Shown: positions 26,076-36,013, numbered from the stretch's first letter. The stretch is DNA of 64,000 bases from Blautia glucerasea (GCF_020537505.1 NZ_JAJBMO010000002.1:248001-312000), one strand, 5' to 3'. The notes: generated by a model from the letters alone, not told the origin. Translations and numbers: made by a program.

Positions 26076-27161
26076 TCAGCCTACGATCACTCCACCGCCG
26101 ATGACTATATCCCCGTCATAAAGTACAGCTGCCTGCCCTTTGGTAATGGCACGCTGGGGCTCGTCGAAGGTGATGTGTATACTTCGCTCTCCTGTAACCT
26201 TCACAGTTGCCCACTGTTCCTTCTGGCGGTAGCGGACTTTGGCTTTGGCGCGGAATTCTGCTGGCGGATTTTCAAAGGAGATGAAATTAAAGTCTTCCAC
26301 ATCCAGTTCACGGTGGAACAGGTCTTCATTATCTCCAAGGATCACACGGTTCTCTGCCGGACAGATCTTGGTGACGTAAACAGGCTTGCCAGCTGCAATG
26401 CCAAGCCCCTTTCGCTGACCTACCGTGTAGCCTATGATTCCTTTATGCTGTCCAAGCACATTTCCATCTTTGTCTGTGAAGTCTCCTGCCGGGTAATCTT
26501 TCCCGGTAAAACGGCGGATAAAGCCAGCATAGTCCCCATCTGGGACAAAACAGATATCCTGGCTGTCCGGCTTATCTGCATTATAGAAATTCTGCTGGTC
26601 GGCGATCATACGGGTCTGGTGTTTGTTCATGTCTCCAAGGGGGAACATGGTATGTGCCAACTGCTCCTGGGTAAGAGAATAGAGGACATAGCTCTGGTCT
26701 TTCGCAGGATCGGCTGCTTTTTTCAGAAGGTATCTGCCATCTTCCCGCTGTTCGATTCTGGCATAATGACCAGTTACTACATAATGACAGCCAAGTTCCT
26801 GTGCACGATGGTAAAGGCTGTCGAATTTCAGGTAGCGGTTGCAGTCAATACAGGGGTTGGGGGTCGCACCGTTTTCATAAGCGGCTACGAAGCGGTCCAT
26901 TACCTGTTTCTTAAAATCTGCCGTAAAATTAAATACATAATATGGGATTCCAAGATTGTGGGCTACACTTCTGGCGTCTTCTACATCATCCAGAGAGCAG
27001 CAGCTTTTCTTGCGGCTTACGCCTGCGTCTTCATTCTGGAATAGCTTCATGGTAACGCCAATGCAGTCGTATCCATGTTCTTTCATCATGTAAGCGGCTA
27101 CGGAAGAATCTACACCGCCGCTCATGGCGATTAATGCTTTTTTCATGTTGTCTGATTCCAT
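26076..27161 (-). CDS. mnmA: tRNA-specific 2-thiouridylase
   Basis: 361 aa. It thiolates U34 of tRNA-Lys, -Glu and -Gln. The PP-loop AMSGGVDSSVAAYM is near residue 12; the catalytic cysteines are in TPNPCIDCNRYLKF and DICFVPDGDYAGF. The start ATG at 27161 follows CGAGGT. It lies downstream of a NifS-type cysteine desulfurase, which would supply the sulfur; the two are separated by an unusual long hairpin (27198-27280). Confidence 0.95.
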   Translation of the reverse strand: MESDNMKKALIAMSGGVDSSVAAYMMKEHGYDCIGVTMKLFQNEDAGVSRKKSCCSLDDVEDARSVAHNLGIPYYVFNFTADFKKQVMDRFVAAYENGATPNPCIDCNRYLKFDSLYHRAQELGCHYVVTGHYARIEQREDGRYLLKKAADPAKDQSYVLYSLTQEQLAHTMFPLGDMNKHQTRMIADQQNFYNADKPDSQDICFVPDGDYAGFIRRFTGKDYPAGDFTDKDGNVLGQHKGIIGYTVGQRKGLGIAAGKPVYVTKICPAENRVILGDNEDLFHRELDVEDFNFISFENPPAEFRAKAKVRYRQKEQWATVKVTGERSIHITFDEPQRAITKGQAAVLYDGDIVIGGGVIVG

Positions 27162-27197
27162 ATTTATACCTCGTTAAGTGTACTGTAATTTCCGGAC

Positions 27198-27280
27198 GCG
27201 ATTTTGCAATGTATATTCACCGCCGTGCGTCCAGGCATTCCTGAAATGCACGGCTACATGAATACACATTGCAAAATCGC
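27198..27280. repeat. 83-base long hairpin between the desulfurase gene and mnmA
   Basis: Two 22-base arms (27198-27219 and 27259-27280) match as an inverted repeat with one mismatch; they begin GCGATTTTGCAATG. A second 7-bp helix GCCGTGC/GCACGGC sits inside (27222-27228, 27248-27254). There is no T-run after it. It resembles a short mobile palindrome or a structured mRNA linker. I saw no other copy in this window. Confidence 0.65.
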
Positions 27281-27322
27281 TGGTTACTGATAAATTTTTC
27301 TTCTGTATCATACACGATTCTT

Positions 27323-28498
27323 CTATTTACTGCAATGTCTTTTCTGCCAATCATCTGACATTCCACGGAGATGATCTACCACCTGGGAGATCACTTCCAA
27401 CATATAGTCAATTTCTTCTTCCGTGTTGGAGATGTCAAGGCTGATCCGAAGGGAACCCTGGGCAATCTCGGGAGTAAGGCCGAGAGCCAAGAGAACATGG
27501 CTTGGATCCAGGGCGCCGGAGGCACAGGCGGAACCAGAGGAGGCGCAGATTCCCTTGCTGTCCAGAAGGAGAAGGAGGCTTTCGCCAGATACGCCTTCAA
27601 AGCAGATATTTACATTTCCTGGCAATCGCTTATCCCTTGGACCATTCAGAATGCTATATGGGATCTGGAAAAGCCCTTGAATCAGGCGATCTCTCATGGC
27701 AGTAACTTTGACCGCATTTTTTTCCATCAAAGCACACTCTTCTTTCAATGCAGCTGCCATTCCCATAATCGCAGGCAGATTCTCCGTACCAGGGCGCTTC
27801 CCACGCTCCTGACCGCCGCCTTCCATAAGGGAGGTCAGTTCAATTCCCCGTTTCACATACAAGGCGCCGATTCCTCTGGGACCATGAAATTTATGGGCAG
27901 AAAGAGATAACATATCAATGTTCTGCTTCTTTACATTTACTGGGATATGCCCTGCTGCCTGCACTGCATCTGTATGAAAAAGTACCCCATGCGCCCGGCA
28001 AACTTCTCCAATCTCTGCAATAGGAAGAATGGAGCCGATCTCATTATTCGCAAACATAACCGTAACCAGGCAGGTATCCGGTCGAATGGCCTCTTTCACC
28101 TGAGCCGCTGTAATATTTCCTTCTGCTGCCACATCCAGCAGCTGCACCTCAAAGCCCTGATCTTTCAGCTTTCTTAAAGTGTGAAGCACTGCATGATGCT
28201 CAAACGCCGTAGAAATAATATGCCTCTTATTCTGCTTCAACCCTAGCATAGCCGCCGACACAATCGCCTGATTATCTGATTCCGTTCCCCCGGATGTATA
28301 ATAAATCTCCTTCGGTGTACATCCAAGACAGCGCGCAATCTGCTCCCTTGCCGTCTGCAAAGCATCATTCGCCTCCATTCCAATCTGATGAAGACTAGAT
28401 GGATTCCCATAGGTATTTTCCATTGCAGAAATCATGGCGTTCATCGCTGTCTGGCTTATTTTTGTAGTTGCTGCATTGTCTGCATAAATTCTAGGCAT
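27323..28498 (-). CDS. cysteine desulfurase, NifS/IscS family
   Basis: 391 aa. PLP-dependent enzyme that takes sulfur from cysteine. The start MPRIYADNAATT, the PLP lysine in SLSAHKFHGPRG and the catalytic cysteine loop SSGSACASG (about residues 326-334) are all present. With mnmA downstream, its product sulfur probably feeds tRNA thiolation; an Fe-S role is also possible, as no IscU is next to it. A weak AGAGGA site precedes the ATG. Confidence 0.92.
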   Translation of the reverse strand: MPRIYADNAATTKISQTAMNAMISAMENTYGNPSSLHQIGMEANDALQTAREQIARCLGCTPKEIYYTSGGTESDNQAIVSAAMLGLKQNKRHIISTAFEHHAVLHTLRKLKDQGFEVQLLDVAAEGNITAAQVKEAIRPDTCLVTVMFANNEIGSILPIAEIGEVCRAHGVLFHTDAVQAAGHIPVNVKKQNIDMLSLSAHKFHGPRGIGALYVKRGIELTSLMEGGGQERGKRPGTENLPAIMGMAAALKEECALMEKNAVKVTAMRDRLIQGLFQIPYSILNGPRDKRLPGNVNICFEGVSGESLLLLLDSKGICASSGSACASGALDPSHVLLALGLTPEIAQGSLRISLDISNTEEEIDYMLEVISQVVDHLRGMSDDWQKRHCSK

Positions 28499-28518
28499 AA
28501 CTCTAAGTCCTCTTTATA

Positions 28519-29691
28519 TTACATTCCAAGAAGCAGCACATTCCGCAGCCTCCTGGTAAGATCAAATGTCCCTGCATCCTTCTTCTGCATCATCATCAGA
28601 ATGGTCATATTCTCCTTCGGCAGATTTGCAAAATAACACCCCAGCCAGCCGTCCCAGCCATATTCGCCCTCACAGGCCGCAAAAGGTGCCCTCCATGAAT
28701 CTGTCATCACGCGCATGAGATTTCCATAAGAATACCCATTCATCTCCCACCACTTGTCAAACCATTCCTGCTGATAAGGCACAAGCTTATGTGTGGTCAT
28801 ATACTCCACAGTTCCAGGCTGAAGGAGCTGTCTGCCCTGGTAATTGCCCTTATCCAAAAGCATAGCTGCAAACCTGGAATAATCATCCAAAGTAGACACC
28901 AGCCCAGCTCCACCAGCTTCATAAGCCGGCGAAACATCCATAGAAAGACGAATTCCAAGACTGTTTTCCCTGAATTCCTTCATTTCCCCGGTAGTCTGCT
29001 CATAAGCCACAGCCAGTCTGTCCAGCTTCTCCTTTGGCACATAGAAACCAGTATCCTTCATTCCAAGAGGCTGAAACAGCTCTTTTTCCAGGAATTCACC
29101 ATACCTCATCCCGGAAGCCTTCTCCACCACCGCTGCCAGAATATCCGCAGAAACACCATATTTCCAACGCTCCCCAGGCTGAAATTCCAAAGGACATCTG
29201 CCGATCTTATCCGCAAATTCCAAGGTACTCATAGGATGATCTGTATCCAGCCGCTCATGCACCTCTTCTAACACATTCCCAATAGCATATTCGGTGGCAC
29301 TGCTGTTTCCACCGTAAGTCAGACCACTGGTCATAGACAACAGATGATAGATTGTCACATTATGCCATACTGGAGCCAGTCCGCCTGGAACGGACACCTT
29401 CTGATCTGAAAAACCCGGAATATACTTAGACACCGGATCCGCCAGATCGATCACACCTCTTTCAAACAAGAGCATGGCTGCCGCAGCTGTAATGGGCTTT
29501 GTCATGGAAAAAAGCCGAAACAGGGTATCTCGCTCAATAATTTTCCCTTTTGCCTTGTCCGCATAGCCGCACTGGAGATACAACTCCTCCCGGCCGTCCT
29601 TTACCACCATCATATTCATACCGGCAATCTGATTCGCCTTTACTGCCTGGTCCATAATCCTCTGAAGCTGTTTCTTTGTCTCTTCTCTCAT
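28519..29691 (-). CDS. serine hydrolase of the beta-lactamase class C/esterase family
   Basis: 390 aa. SxxK is FSMTKPITAAAAML near residue 65, the Tyr motif is YGVSADILAAVV, and no signal peptide is seen. Such proteins include EstB-type esterases and D-aminopeptidases; few are true beta-lactamases. Without a secretion signal an antibiotic role is unlikely. GGAGG precedes the ATG. It lies 20 bases before the desulfurase gene, so the two may share a transcript. Confidence 0.82.
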   Translation of the reverse strand: MREETKKQLQRIMDQAVKANQIAGMNMMVVKDGREELYLQCGYADKAKGKIIERDTLFRLFSMTKPITAAAAMLLFERGVIDLADPVSKYIPGFSDQKVSVPGGLAPVWHNVTIYHLLSMTSGLTYGGNSSATEYAIGNVLEEVHERLDTDHPMSTLEFADKIGRCPLEFQPGERWKYGVSADILAAVVEKASGMRYGEFLEKELFQPLGMKDTGFYVPKEKLDRLAVAYEQTTGEMKEFRENSLGIRLSMDVSPAYEAGGAGLVSTLDDYSRFAAMLLDKGNYQGRQLLQPGTVEYMTTHKLVPYQQEWFDKWWEMNGYSYGNLMRVMTDSWRAPFAACEGEYGWDGWLGCYFANLPKENMTILMMMQKKDAGTFDLTRRLRNVLLLGM

Positions 29692-29805
29692 GTCTGGCCT
29701 CCTGATTCATTCTGTAAAAAAATCCATTGTTCCATCTGCATAAACAGATACAAAAGAACTACCAATAGGTCAATACAGCGCCCATATTTCCATTCTGGAT
29801 CAAAT

Positions 29806-31356
29806 TTACAACATGGGGGCAAACAGCCTTAAAATGCTCTGCATTGCCCGCACTGCAATATTTCTGCCCCTGCAGAATTCCAAAGATACCTGATTACAAT
29901 ATTCCAGGGTATCTGTGAAGTCCTTTTTGATATCATAAATCACCCGGTTCCGATAGATCCATACACCATCCTCAAAGTGAAGATACAGGCTTCGGTAATC
30001 CAGATTGATGGTTCCTACCACGCCAATCTCATCATCACACACAAAGGACTTCGCATGGAGGAAACCAGGCTGGTATTCGTAAATCTTCACTCCTGCCTCC
30101 AAAAGCTGTTCATAATAGGACTGGGTAAGCAAAAATACCAGCTTCTTATCCGGAATGCCCGGCGTCATCAGCCGCACATCCACGCCGCTTTTTGCCGCGA
30201 GGCAAAGAGCAGTCATCATCTCATTGTCAATAACAAGATAGGGAGTACAAATATATACATACTTCTTGGCACGATTGATAATGTTCAGGTAAACATTCTC
30301 TCCTACTGTCTCATTGTCAAGAGGAGAATCGCAAAATGGCTGAATATATCCATCTCCTGCGAAGGCCTCCGGATGCCATACATGGGGAAGATACTCCTCC
30401 AGGCTGTTGTCCTGACGGTTATAAGTAACCACATTCCACATATGGAGGAACATGGCAGTCATATTCCAGACGGCCTCACCTTTTAACATAACTGCAGTAT
30501 CTTTCCAATGACCGAAGCGCTCCTTCTGGTTAATATATTCATCTGCCAGATTCACGCCTCCGGTAAATCCGACGTAACCATCAATAATGCAGAATTTACG
30601 GTGATCACGGTTATTCTGGATAATGTTCAGGATCGGGCGGAAGGGATTGAACACCTGGCACTTAATGCCCTTGGCCCGCATGGTTTCGTAATATTTATGG
30701 GGAAGCGTGGTAAGACAGCCCATGTCATCATAGATCAGACGGACATCTACCCCTTCCTTCACTTTCTTCTCCAGTATATCCAGAATAGTCCGCCACATCA
30801 CCCCATCATGGATAATAAAATATTCAATAAAAATATAATGCTGTGCCTGCTCCAGCTCCCTCACCAGAACTGGGAACATGTCATCTCCCACCTGAAAATA
30901 TTCTGCTGTGGTATTTCCGTGGATCGGATAGCCGGCATTGCGGTATATATAATCCGACTGGTTGCATGCAGACGCATCCTCTGCCTCCAGCCGTTCATGT
31001 ATTTCGGGATCTGTCTGTAAAAGGTTGCTGGACTTCTCCAGCATTTCATTAAAACGATCCTGCATATAATTGGCAATTCTGGAACGGCCAAATACAAGAT
31101 ACAAAACAAGACCAAAAATGGGCATACAAAGGATCAGCATGGTCCATGCCAGTTTATACGAGGGATTTATCTTTCGGTTTACAATTTTCAGGACCACCAG
31201 AATGCTGATCACATCCAGGGTAATAGACATGTATCTGGAATACCCTGCAAGACGCAGAAATATGGTTAACAGCCAGCCAAGCTGCACTGCCATGGCAAAT
31301 ATTACATAAAACACCCGGTTAAACAGAAGCTTGGCTATTTTTTTCAAAATCATCAT
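29806..31356 (-). CDS. cls: cardiolipin synthase (phospholipase D family)
   Basis: 516 aa. Two N-terminal membrane helices (about 10-60) precede two PLD domains with HKD motifs: HRKFCIIDGYVGFTGG and HAKSFVCDDEIGVVGT. It joins phosphatidylglycerol molecules into cardiolipin at the membrane. The ATG ending at 31356 gives the usual length and follows GGAGGAG, though the 13-base spacing is long; frames that start earlier have no good site. pgsA, which makes the precursor, is at 40930. Confidence 0.9.
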   Translation of the reverse strand: MMILKKIAKLLFNRVFYVIFAMAVQLGWLLTIFLRLAGYSRYMSITLDVISILVVLKIVNRKINPSYKLAWTMLILCMPIFGLVLYLVFGRSRIANYMQDRFNEMLEKSSNLLQTDPEIHERLEAEDASACNQSDYIYRNAGYPIHGNTTAEYFQVGDDMFPVLVRELEQAQHYIFIEYFIIHDGVMWRTILDILEKKVKEGVDVRLIYDDMGCLTTLPHKYYETMRAKGIKCQVFNPFRPILNIIQNNRDHRKFCIIDGYVGFTGGVNLADEYINQKERFGHWKDTAVMLKGEAVWNMTAMFLHMWNVVTYNRQDNSLEEYLPHVWHPEAFAGDGYIQPFCDSPLDNETVGENVYLNIINRAKKYVYICTPYLVIDNEMMTALCLAAKSGVDVRLMTPGIPDKKLVFLLTQSYYEQLLEAGVKIYEYQPGFLHAKSFVCDDEIGVVGTINLDYRSLYLHFEDGVWIYRNRVIYDIKKDFTDTLEYCNQVSLEFCRGRNIAVRAMQSILRLFAPML

Positions 31357-31488
31357 AAGTTTATATTTTCTCCTCCATACACCGGTCAGCAACAAAACGG
31401 ACATGTCGCCTGCCAGCGATATCATCATATATAAAAACCAGCTCTTCCCAGAAAACAATGAGCCAAATTTGACGGTATTGCTGGATTT

Positions 31489-31522
31489 AAAAATCCCTGA
31501 CTGAATGCAGCCAGGGATTTTT
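31489..31522 (-). terminator. terminator of rpsU
   Basis: AAAAATCCCTG and CAGGGATTTTT form an 11-bp stem 8 bases after the stop, with T residues on the minus strand. Confidence 0.9.
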
Positions 31523-31530
31523 GCGCACAA

Positions 31531-31707
31531 TTAATTATATTTACGTTTTCTTGCGGCTTCAGATTTTTTCTTACGACGAACGCTTGGTTTCTCGTAATGC
31601 TCTCTTTTGCGGATTTCCTGCTGGATACCTGCTTTTGCACAGCTTCTCTTGAATCTGCGAAGAGCGCTATCTAAAGTCTCGTTTTCTTTTACGATAACGT
31701 TTGACAT
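31531..31707 (-). CDS. rpsU: 30S ribosomal protein S21
   Basis: 58 aa, full length. It begins [20 protein letters not shown] and ends with the basic tail [14 protein letters not shown]21 binds the platform of the 30S subunit and aids initiation. The open frame extends 48 codons further, but the conserved protein starts at the ATG ending at 31707. A GGAGGG stretch lies about 16 bases upstream and a closer AGGTGTGAG 6 bases upstream. Confidence 0.96.
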   Translation of the reverse strand: MSNVIVKENETLDSALRRFKRSCAKAGIQQEIRKREHYEKPSVRRKKKSEAARKRKYN

Positions 31708-31729
31708 AGACTCACACCTAACCTCCCTC

Positions 31730-31758
31730 CAGTTGTAGATTGTGCTAAAATACAACTG
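31730..31758 (-). promoter_or_regulatory. hairpin next to the rpsU ribosome binding site
   Basis: CAGTTGTA (31751-31758 on the minus strand) and TACAACTG (31730-31737) form a perfect 8-bp stem that ends exactly where GAGGGAGG begins. This could affect ribosome access; it resembles no leader family I know. Confidence 0.4.
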
Positions 31759-31785
31759 TCTGGGTATTTTTCTTGCACGAACATT

Positions 31786-31815
31786 ATTATATATCATGCA
31801 CTCGGGGTTCGTCAA
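31786..31815 (-). promoter_or_regulatory. promoter of rpsU
   Basis: Minus strand: TTGACG (31810-31815), 18-base spacer, TATAAT (31786-31791). Confidence 0.75.
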
Positions 31816-31866
31816 CATCTTTTGGTTTAATTTTACAAAAATTTTTGACAAAATTTTGAGTGTTTT

Positions 31867-34506
31867 TTAGTGAATCTGTCCTTCCAGGATTCCAGCTACT
31901 GCTTCGATTGCCTCGCCAGCCTTCTCTGGATTCTTTCCACCAGCCTGAGCCATGTTCGGGCGTCCACCACCGCCGCCGCCAACGATTGCAGCCACAGCCT
32001 TGATCAGGTTACCAGCATGTGCTCCTGCTTTCTGTGCAGAATCAGTAGCCATTGCAAGAAGGTTTACCTTGCCCTCATTTACTGCAGCAAGGACAACGAC
32101 ACCCTCGCCAAGCTTCTCCTTCAGCTGGTCGCCAAGATCACGAAGTCCGTTCATGTCAACGCCCTCTACCTTGGCAGCAAGGAGTTTCACACCTTTTACT
32201 TCTACAACCTGATTCATAACATCCCCAAGAGCCCCCTGAGCCAGTTTGCTCTTCAGAGACTCGTTCTCGCTTGCAAGAGTCTTCACCTCACCCTGAAGAT
32301 GTGCGATCTTCTCTACCATCTCAGAAGGATTGGTCTTCAGGGCCTTGGCAGCCTCATGAAGAAGGGCTTCCTGCTTCTTATAGTATTCCAGAACTCCTTT
32401 TCCGGTCAGTGCCTCAATACGACGGACACCTGCTGCAATACCAGACTCAGAAACGATTTTAAACAGCATGATGGAGCTTGTATTTGCAACGTGGGTACCA
32501 CCGCAAAGCTCTTTAGAGAAGCCGCCCATGGATACCACACGTACCTTCTGGGAATATTTCTCACCGAACAGTGCCATAGCACCGGATTTCTTAGCTTCCT
32601 CTACATCCATGATATCGGTGTGAACATCAAGTGCTGCCTGGATCTGCTCATTCACGATCTGCTCTGCTTTCTCAATCTCTTCAGCGGTCATAGCTGTAAA
32701 GTGGGCAAAGTCAAAACGAAGTCTGTCAGCAGTTACAAGAGATCCCTTCTGCTCTACGTGGGAACCAAGAACTTCTTTCAGGGCTTTCTGAAGAAGATGT
32801 GTAGCACTGTGGTTCTTCTCGATATCTTTTCTTGCTGTAACATTCACTTTCAGGGAAACAGTTTCTCCCTTGGAGATCATGCCGGATTCCATATGTCCTA
32901 CATGACCGAATTTGCCACCGCGAAGCTTGATGGTATCTTCTACAATAAATTTACCATTTGCAGTTTCGATCACACCGGTATCTCCAACCTGACCACCCAT
33001 GGTTGCGTAAAAAGGTGTTTTCTCTACGAAAATGGTGCCCTTCTGTCCTTCCATCAGGGAATCTACGATCTCAGTCTCTGTGGTAAGAACGGTGACCGGG
33101 GACTCGAAGGAAAGATGATCATATCCAACGAACTCTGTAGTAACAGCGGTATCGATCTGGTCATATACAGTGGCGTCAGCTCCCATATAGTTGGTTACCT
33201 CACGTGAGGAACGTGCTTTCTCTCTCTGCTCATCCATAGCAGCCTTGAAGCCATCCTCGTCGATCTCGTAGCCCTTCTCCTCAAGGATTTCCTTGGTCAG
33301 ATCAAGAGGAAATCCGTAGGTATCATATAATTTAAATGCGTTTTCACCGGAAAGGGTCTTCTCTCCAGCTGCATTCATAGCCTCTTCCATATCAGCCAGG
33401 ATACGAAGTCCCTGGTCGATCGTCTTACCGAACTGGTTCTCCTCGTTGGTGAGAACGTTGAAGATAAATTCCTTCTTCTCTTCCAGTTCCGGATATCCAT
33501 CCTTGGAGCCGTCAATTACTTCTGCACTCAAGATAGCAAGGAAGTTGCCCTCAATTCCAAGAAGTCTTCCGTGTCTTGCAGCACGGCGGATCAGACGGCG
33601 AAGTACATATCCACGGCCTTCGTTGGTCGGCATGATACCATCGGAGATCATGAATGTTGCAGAACGGATATGGTCTGTAATCAGGCGGATGGAAACGTCG
33701 TCCTCATGATGTACCCCATACGGTTTGCCGGAAATCTTACTTACCAGGTTGCGAAGGGAACAGATGGTATCAACATCGAAAATAGAATCTACGTCCTGCA
33801 CAACAACAGCCAGACGCTCAAGTCCCATACCGGTATCAATGTTCTTCTGTTTCAGGGTTGTATAATTGCCATTACCGTCGTTCTCAAACTGAGTAAAGAC
33901 GTTGTTCCATACTTCCATGTAACGGTCGCAGTCGCAGCCAACTGTACAGCCAGGCTTACCGCAGCCATATTTCTCTCCACGGTCATAATAGATTTCAGAA
34001 CATGGACCGCAGGGACCTGCGCCGTGCTCCCAGAAGTTGTCTTCTTTGCCAAATTTGAAAATACGCTCTGCCGGAATTCCGATCTCTTTATTCCAGATAT
34101 CGAAAGCCTCATCATCCTCCAGGTATACAGACGGATAAAGACGGCTGGCATCCAGACCTACTACCTCAGTCAGGAACTCCCATGACCAGTGAATGGCTTC
34201 TCTTTTAAAGTAATCTCCAAAAGAGAAGTTACCAAGCATTTCAAAGAATGTACCGTGACGTGCGGTCTTACCTACATTCTCAATATCACCTGTACGGATA
34301 CATTTCTGGCATGTGCTGACCCTTGTACGGGGTGGTTTCTCTGCTCCTGTAAAATATGGTTTCAGTGGTGTCATTCCTGCATTGATCAGCAGGACACTTT
34401 TATCGCCCTGTGGAACCAATGGAAAGCTTTTCATAACAAGATGTCCCTTGCTCTCCATGAAATCCAGAAACATTTTTCGAAGTTCGTTTACTCCGTATTT
34501 CTTCAT
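31867..34506 (-). CDS. alaS: alanyl-tRNA synthetase
   Basis: 879 aa, full length. Class II core with LDFMESKGHL, SFPLVPQGD and INAGMTPLKPYF. The editing domain has HSATHLLQKAL (HxxxH) and SMGGFSKELCGGTH. A C-terminal DHHA1 domain ends in GGGGGGRPNMAQAGGK. The ATG ending at 34506 has AGGAGGAG upstream. Its promoter at 34637 gives a leader of about 120 bases that contains a dispersed palindromic repeat; no T-box core is present. Confidence 0.97.
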   Translation of the reverse strand: MKKYGVNELRKMFLDFMESKGHLVMKSFPLVPQGDKSVLLINAGMTPLKPYFTGAEKPPRTRVSTCQKCIRTGDIENVGKTARHGTFFEMLGNFSFGDYFKREAIHWSWEFLTEVVGLDASRLYPSVYLEDDEAFDIWNKEIGIPAERIFKFGKEDNFWEHGAGPCGPCSEIYYDRGEKYGCGKPGCTVGCDCDRYMEVWNNVFTQFENDGNGNYTTLKQKNIDTGMGLERLAVVVQDVDSIFDVDTICSLRNLVSKISGKPYGVHHEDDVSIRLITDHIRSATFMISDGIMPTNEGRGYVLRRLIRRAARHGRLLGIEGNFLAILSAEVIDGSKDGYPELEEKKEFIFNVLTNEENQFGKTIDQGLRILADMEEAMNAAGEKTLSGENAFKLYDTYGFPLDLTKEILEEKGYEIDEDGFKAAMDEQREKARSSREVTNYMGADATVYDQIDTAVTTEFVGYDHLSFESPVTVLTTETEIVDSLMEGQKGTIFVEKTPFYATMGGQVGDTGVIETANGKFIVEDTIKLRGGKFGHVGHMESGMISKGETVSLKVNVTARKDIEKNHSATHLLQKALKEVLGSHVEQKGSLVTADRLRFDFAHFTAMTAEEIEKAEQIVNEQIQAALDVHTDIMDVEEAKKSGAMALFGEKYSQKVRVVSMGGFSKELCGGTHVANTSSIMLFKIVSESGIAAGVRRIEALTGKGVLEYYKKQEALLHEAAKALKTNPSEMVEKIAHLQGEVKTLASENESLKSKLAQGALGDVMNQVVEVKGVKLLAAKVEGVDMNGLRDLGDQLKEKLGEGVVVLAAVNEGKVNLLAMATDSAQKAGAHAGNLIKAVAAIVGGGGGGRPNMAQAGGKNPEKAGEAIEAVAGILEGQIH

Positions 34507-34542
34507 TTCAATTCTCCTCCTACGCAATAAAGAAGTTCTTTT

Positions 34543-34600
34543 GTTACTGTTCACCGGTAATATTCCGCGAGGTGTTTTTGTGAACGGATTGAACAGTAAC
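34543..34600. repeat. dispersed palindromic repeat family 2, copy A
   Basis: GTTACTGTTCA (34543-34553) and TGAACAGTAAC (34590-34600) are perfect 11-bp arms around GGTAATATTCCGCGAGG. It lies in the alaS leader. Related copies are at 45453-45505, 57523-57567 and, degenerate, 44301-44325. Confidence 0.65.
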
Positions 34601-34636
34601 CTGCATTCCTCTTATTGGAATGCTTGCATGGTCTAT

Positions 34637-34665
34637 ATGATATCATATATCTTTATTACGGTCAA
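34637..34665 (-). promoter_or_regulatory. promoter of alaS
   Basis: Minus strand: TTGACC (34660-34665), 17-base spacer, TATCAT (34637-34642). Confidence 0.65.
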
Positions 34666-34691
34666 AATATTTTTTCACTATTATGGATTCA

Positions 34692-34746
34692 GGGACCAAG
34701 GCCGCTGCCTTTTCACCCCATCGTGAATTGCCTTAGCCCTGGTCCC
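34692..34746 (-). terminator. terminator-like hairpin after tyrS
   Basis: GGGACCA and TGGTCCC close a helix with an inner AAGGC/GCCTT pairing, 12 bases after the tyrS stop. A T-run follows on the plus strand but not on the minus strand, so its strength for tyrS is unclear. Confidence 0.45.
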
Positions 34747-34757
34747 CTTTTATTTTC

Positions 34758-35987
34758 TTATTTTACAAATATCTTATTGAATTTCTTCTTTCCTCTCTTC
34801 AGGACAACGCCGTCACCTGTGAGAACATCTTTGGAAAGTACATACTTGATATCCAGCACTTTCTCGCCGTCAACGGAAACGCCGCCCTGTTCGATGGCTC
34901 TTCTTCCCTCGGAACGGGTTGTAACAAGAGCAGATTTTACAAGAAGACTGATCAGGTCAATGTTGCCCTCCTCGTCGAAATCTTCTGCTGCAAGCTCAGT
35001 AGTTGGCATATGCGCGGTATCTGCTCCGCCTGCGAAAAGTGCCTTTGCACCTGCTTCTGCTTTCTTGGCTTCCTCTGTTCCATGAACAAGCTCAGTAAGC
35101 TGGAATGCAAGGATCTCCTTTGCCTTGTTCAGCTGGCTGCCTTCCCATTTCTCCATCTCCTGGATCTCTTCTAATGGAAGGAAGGTAAGAAGTTTCATGC
35201 ATTTGATAACATCTGCATCATCTACATTTCTCCAGTACTGGTAGAAATCGAATGGAGAGGTCTTATTCGGATCCAGCCATACAGCTCCTGACTGTGTTTT
35301 ACCCATTTTCTTGCCCTCAGAGTTCAGAAGAAGGGTGATGGTCATAGCGTAAGCGTCTTTTCCAAGTTTACGACGGATCAGCTCTGTACCGCCAAGCATG
35401 TTACTCCACTGGTCATCGCCGCCGAACTGCATGTTGCAGCCGTATTTCTGGTACAGCATATAGAAATCGTAGCTCTGCATGATCATGTAATTGAACTCCA
35501 GAAAGCTTAAACCTCTCTCCATACGCTGTTTGTAACACTCAGCTGTAAGCATACGGTTTACAGAAAAATGTGCTCCGACCTCACGCAAAAGCTCTACATA
35601 ATTCAGATTCATCAGCCACTCTGCATTATTTACCATAAGAGCTTTTCCATCAGAAAAATCGATGAAACGCTCCATCTGTTTTTTGAAACAATCAATGTTG
35701 TGCTGGATTGTCTCCTTTGTCAGCATCTGACGCATATCGGTTCTTCCGGAAGGGTCACCGATCATACCAGTTCCTCCGCCGAGAAGGGCGATCGGTCTGT
35801 TTCCTGCCATCTGCAGACGTTTCATCAGACAAAGTGCCATGAAATGTCCTACATGAAGGCTGTCTGCGGTTGGGTCAAATCCAATATAAAAAGTTGCCTT
35901 TCCGTTATTTACCATTTCTTTGATTTCATCTTCATCTGTTACCTGGGCGATCAGGCCTCTGGCTTTCAGTTCTTCCCAAACTGTCAT
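34758..35987 (-). CDS. tyrS: tyrosyl-tRNA synthetase
   Basis: 409 aa. The class I HIGH motif appears as HVGH in [17 protein letters not shown], and KMSKS as KMGKT in [15 protein letters not shown]. The C-terminal S4-like RNA-binding domain (about 340-405) is present. The ATG ending at 35987 is preferred, 9 bases after GGAGG; an ATG two codons earlier is too close to it. A T-box leader precedes it. Confidence 0.96.
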   Translation of the reverse strand: MTVWEELKARGLIAQVTDEDEIKEMVNNGKATFYIGFDPTADSLHVGHFMALCLMKRLQMAGNRPIALLGGGTGMIGDPSGRTDMRQMLTKETIQHNIDCFKKQMERFIDFSDGKALMVNNAEWLMNLNYVELLREVGAHFSVNRMLTAECYKQRMERGLSFLEFNYMIMQSYDFYMLYQKYGCNMQFGGDDQWSNMLGGTELIRRKLGKDAYAMTITLLLNSEGKKMGKTQSGAVWLDPNKTSPFDFYQYWRNVDDADVIKCMKLLTFLPLEEIQEMEKWEGSQLNKAKEILAFQLTELVHGTEEAKKAEAGAKALFAGGADTAHMPTTELAAEDFDEEGNIDLISLLVKSALVTTRSEGRRAIEQGGVSVDGEKVLDIKYVLSKDVLTGDGVVLKRGKKKFNKIFVK

Positions 35988-36013
35988 TTTCATTTCCTCC
36001 TGTAAATAAGTAT

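Noticed and set aside
28519..29691. Antibiotic-resistance beta-lactamase
   Set aside because: The SxxK and Tyr motifs suit class C-like esterases too, and there is no signal peptide, so resistance is not supported.
31870..33207. 445-residue plus-strand frame
   Set aside because: It is antisense to alaS and has no recognisable domain.
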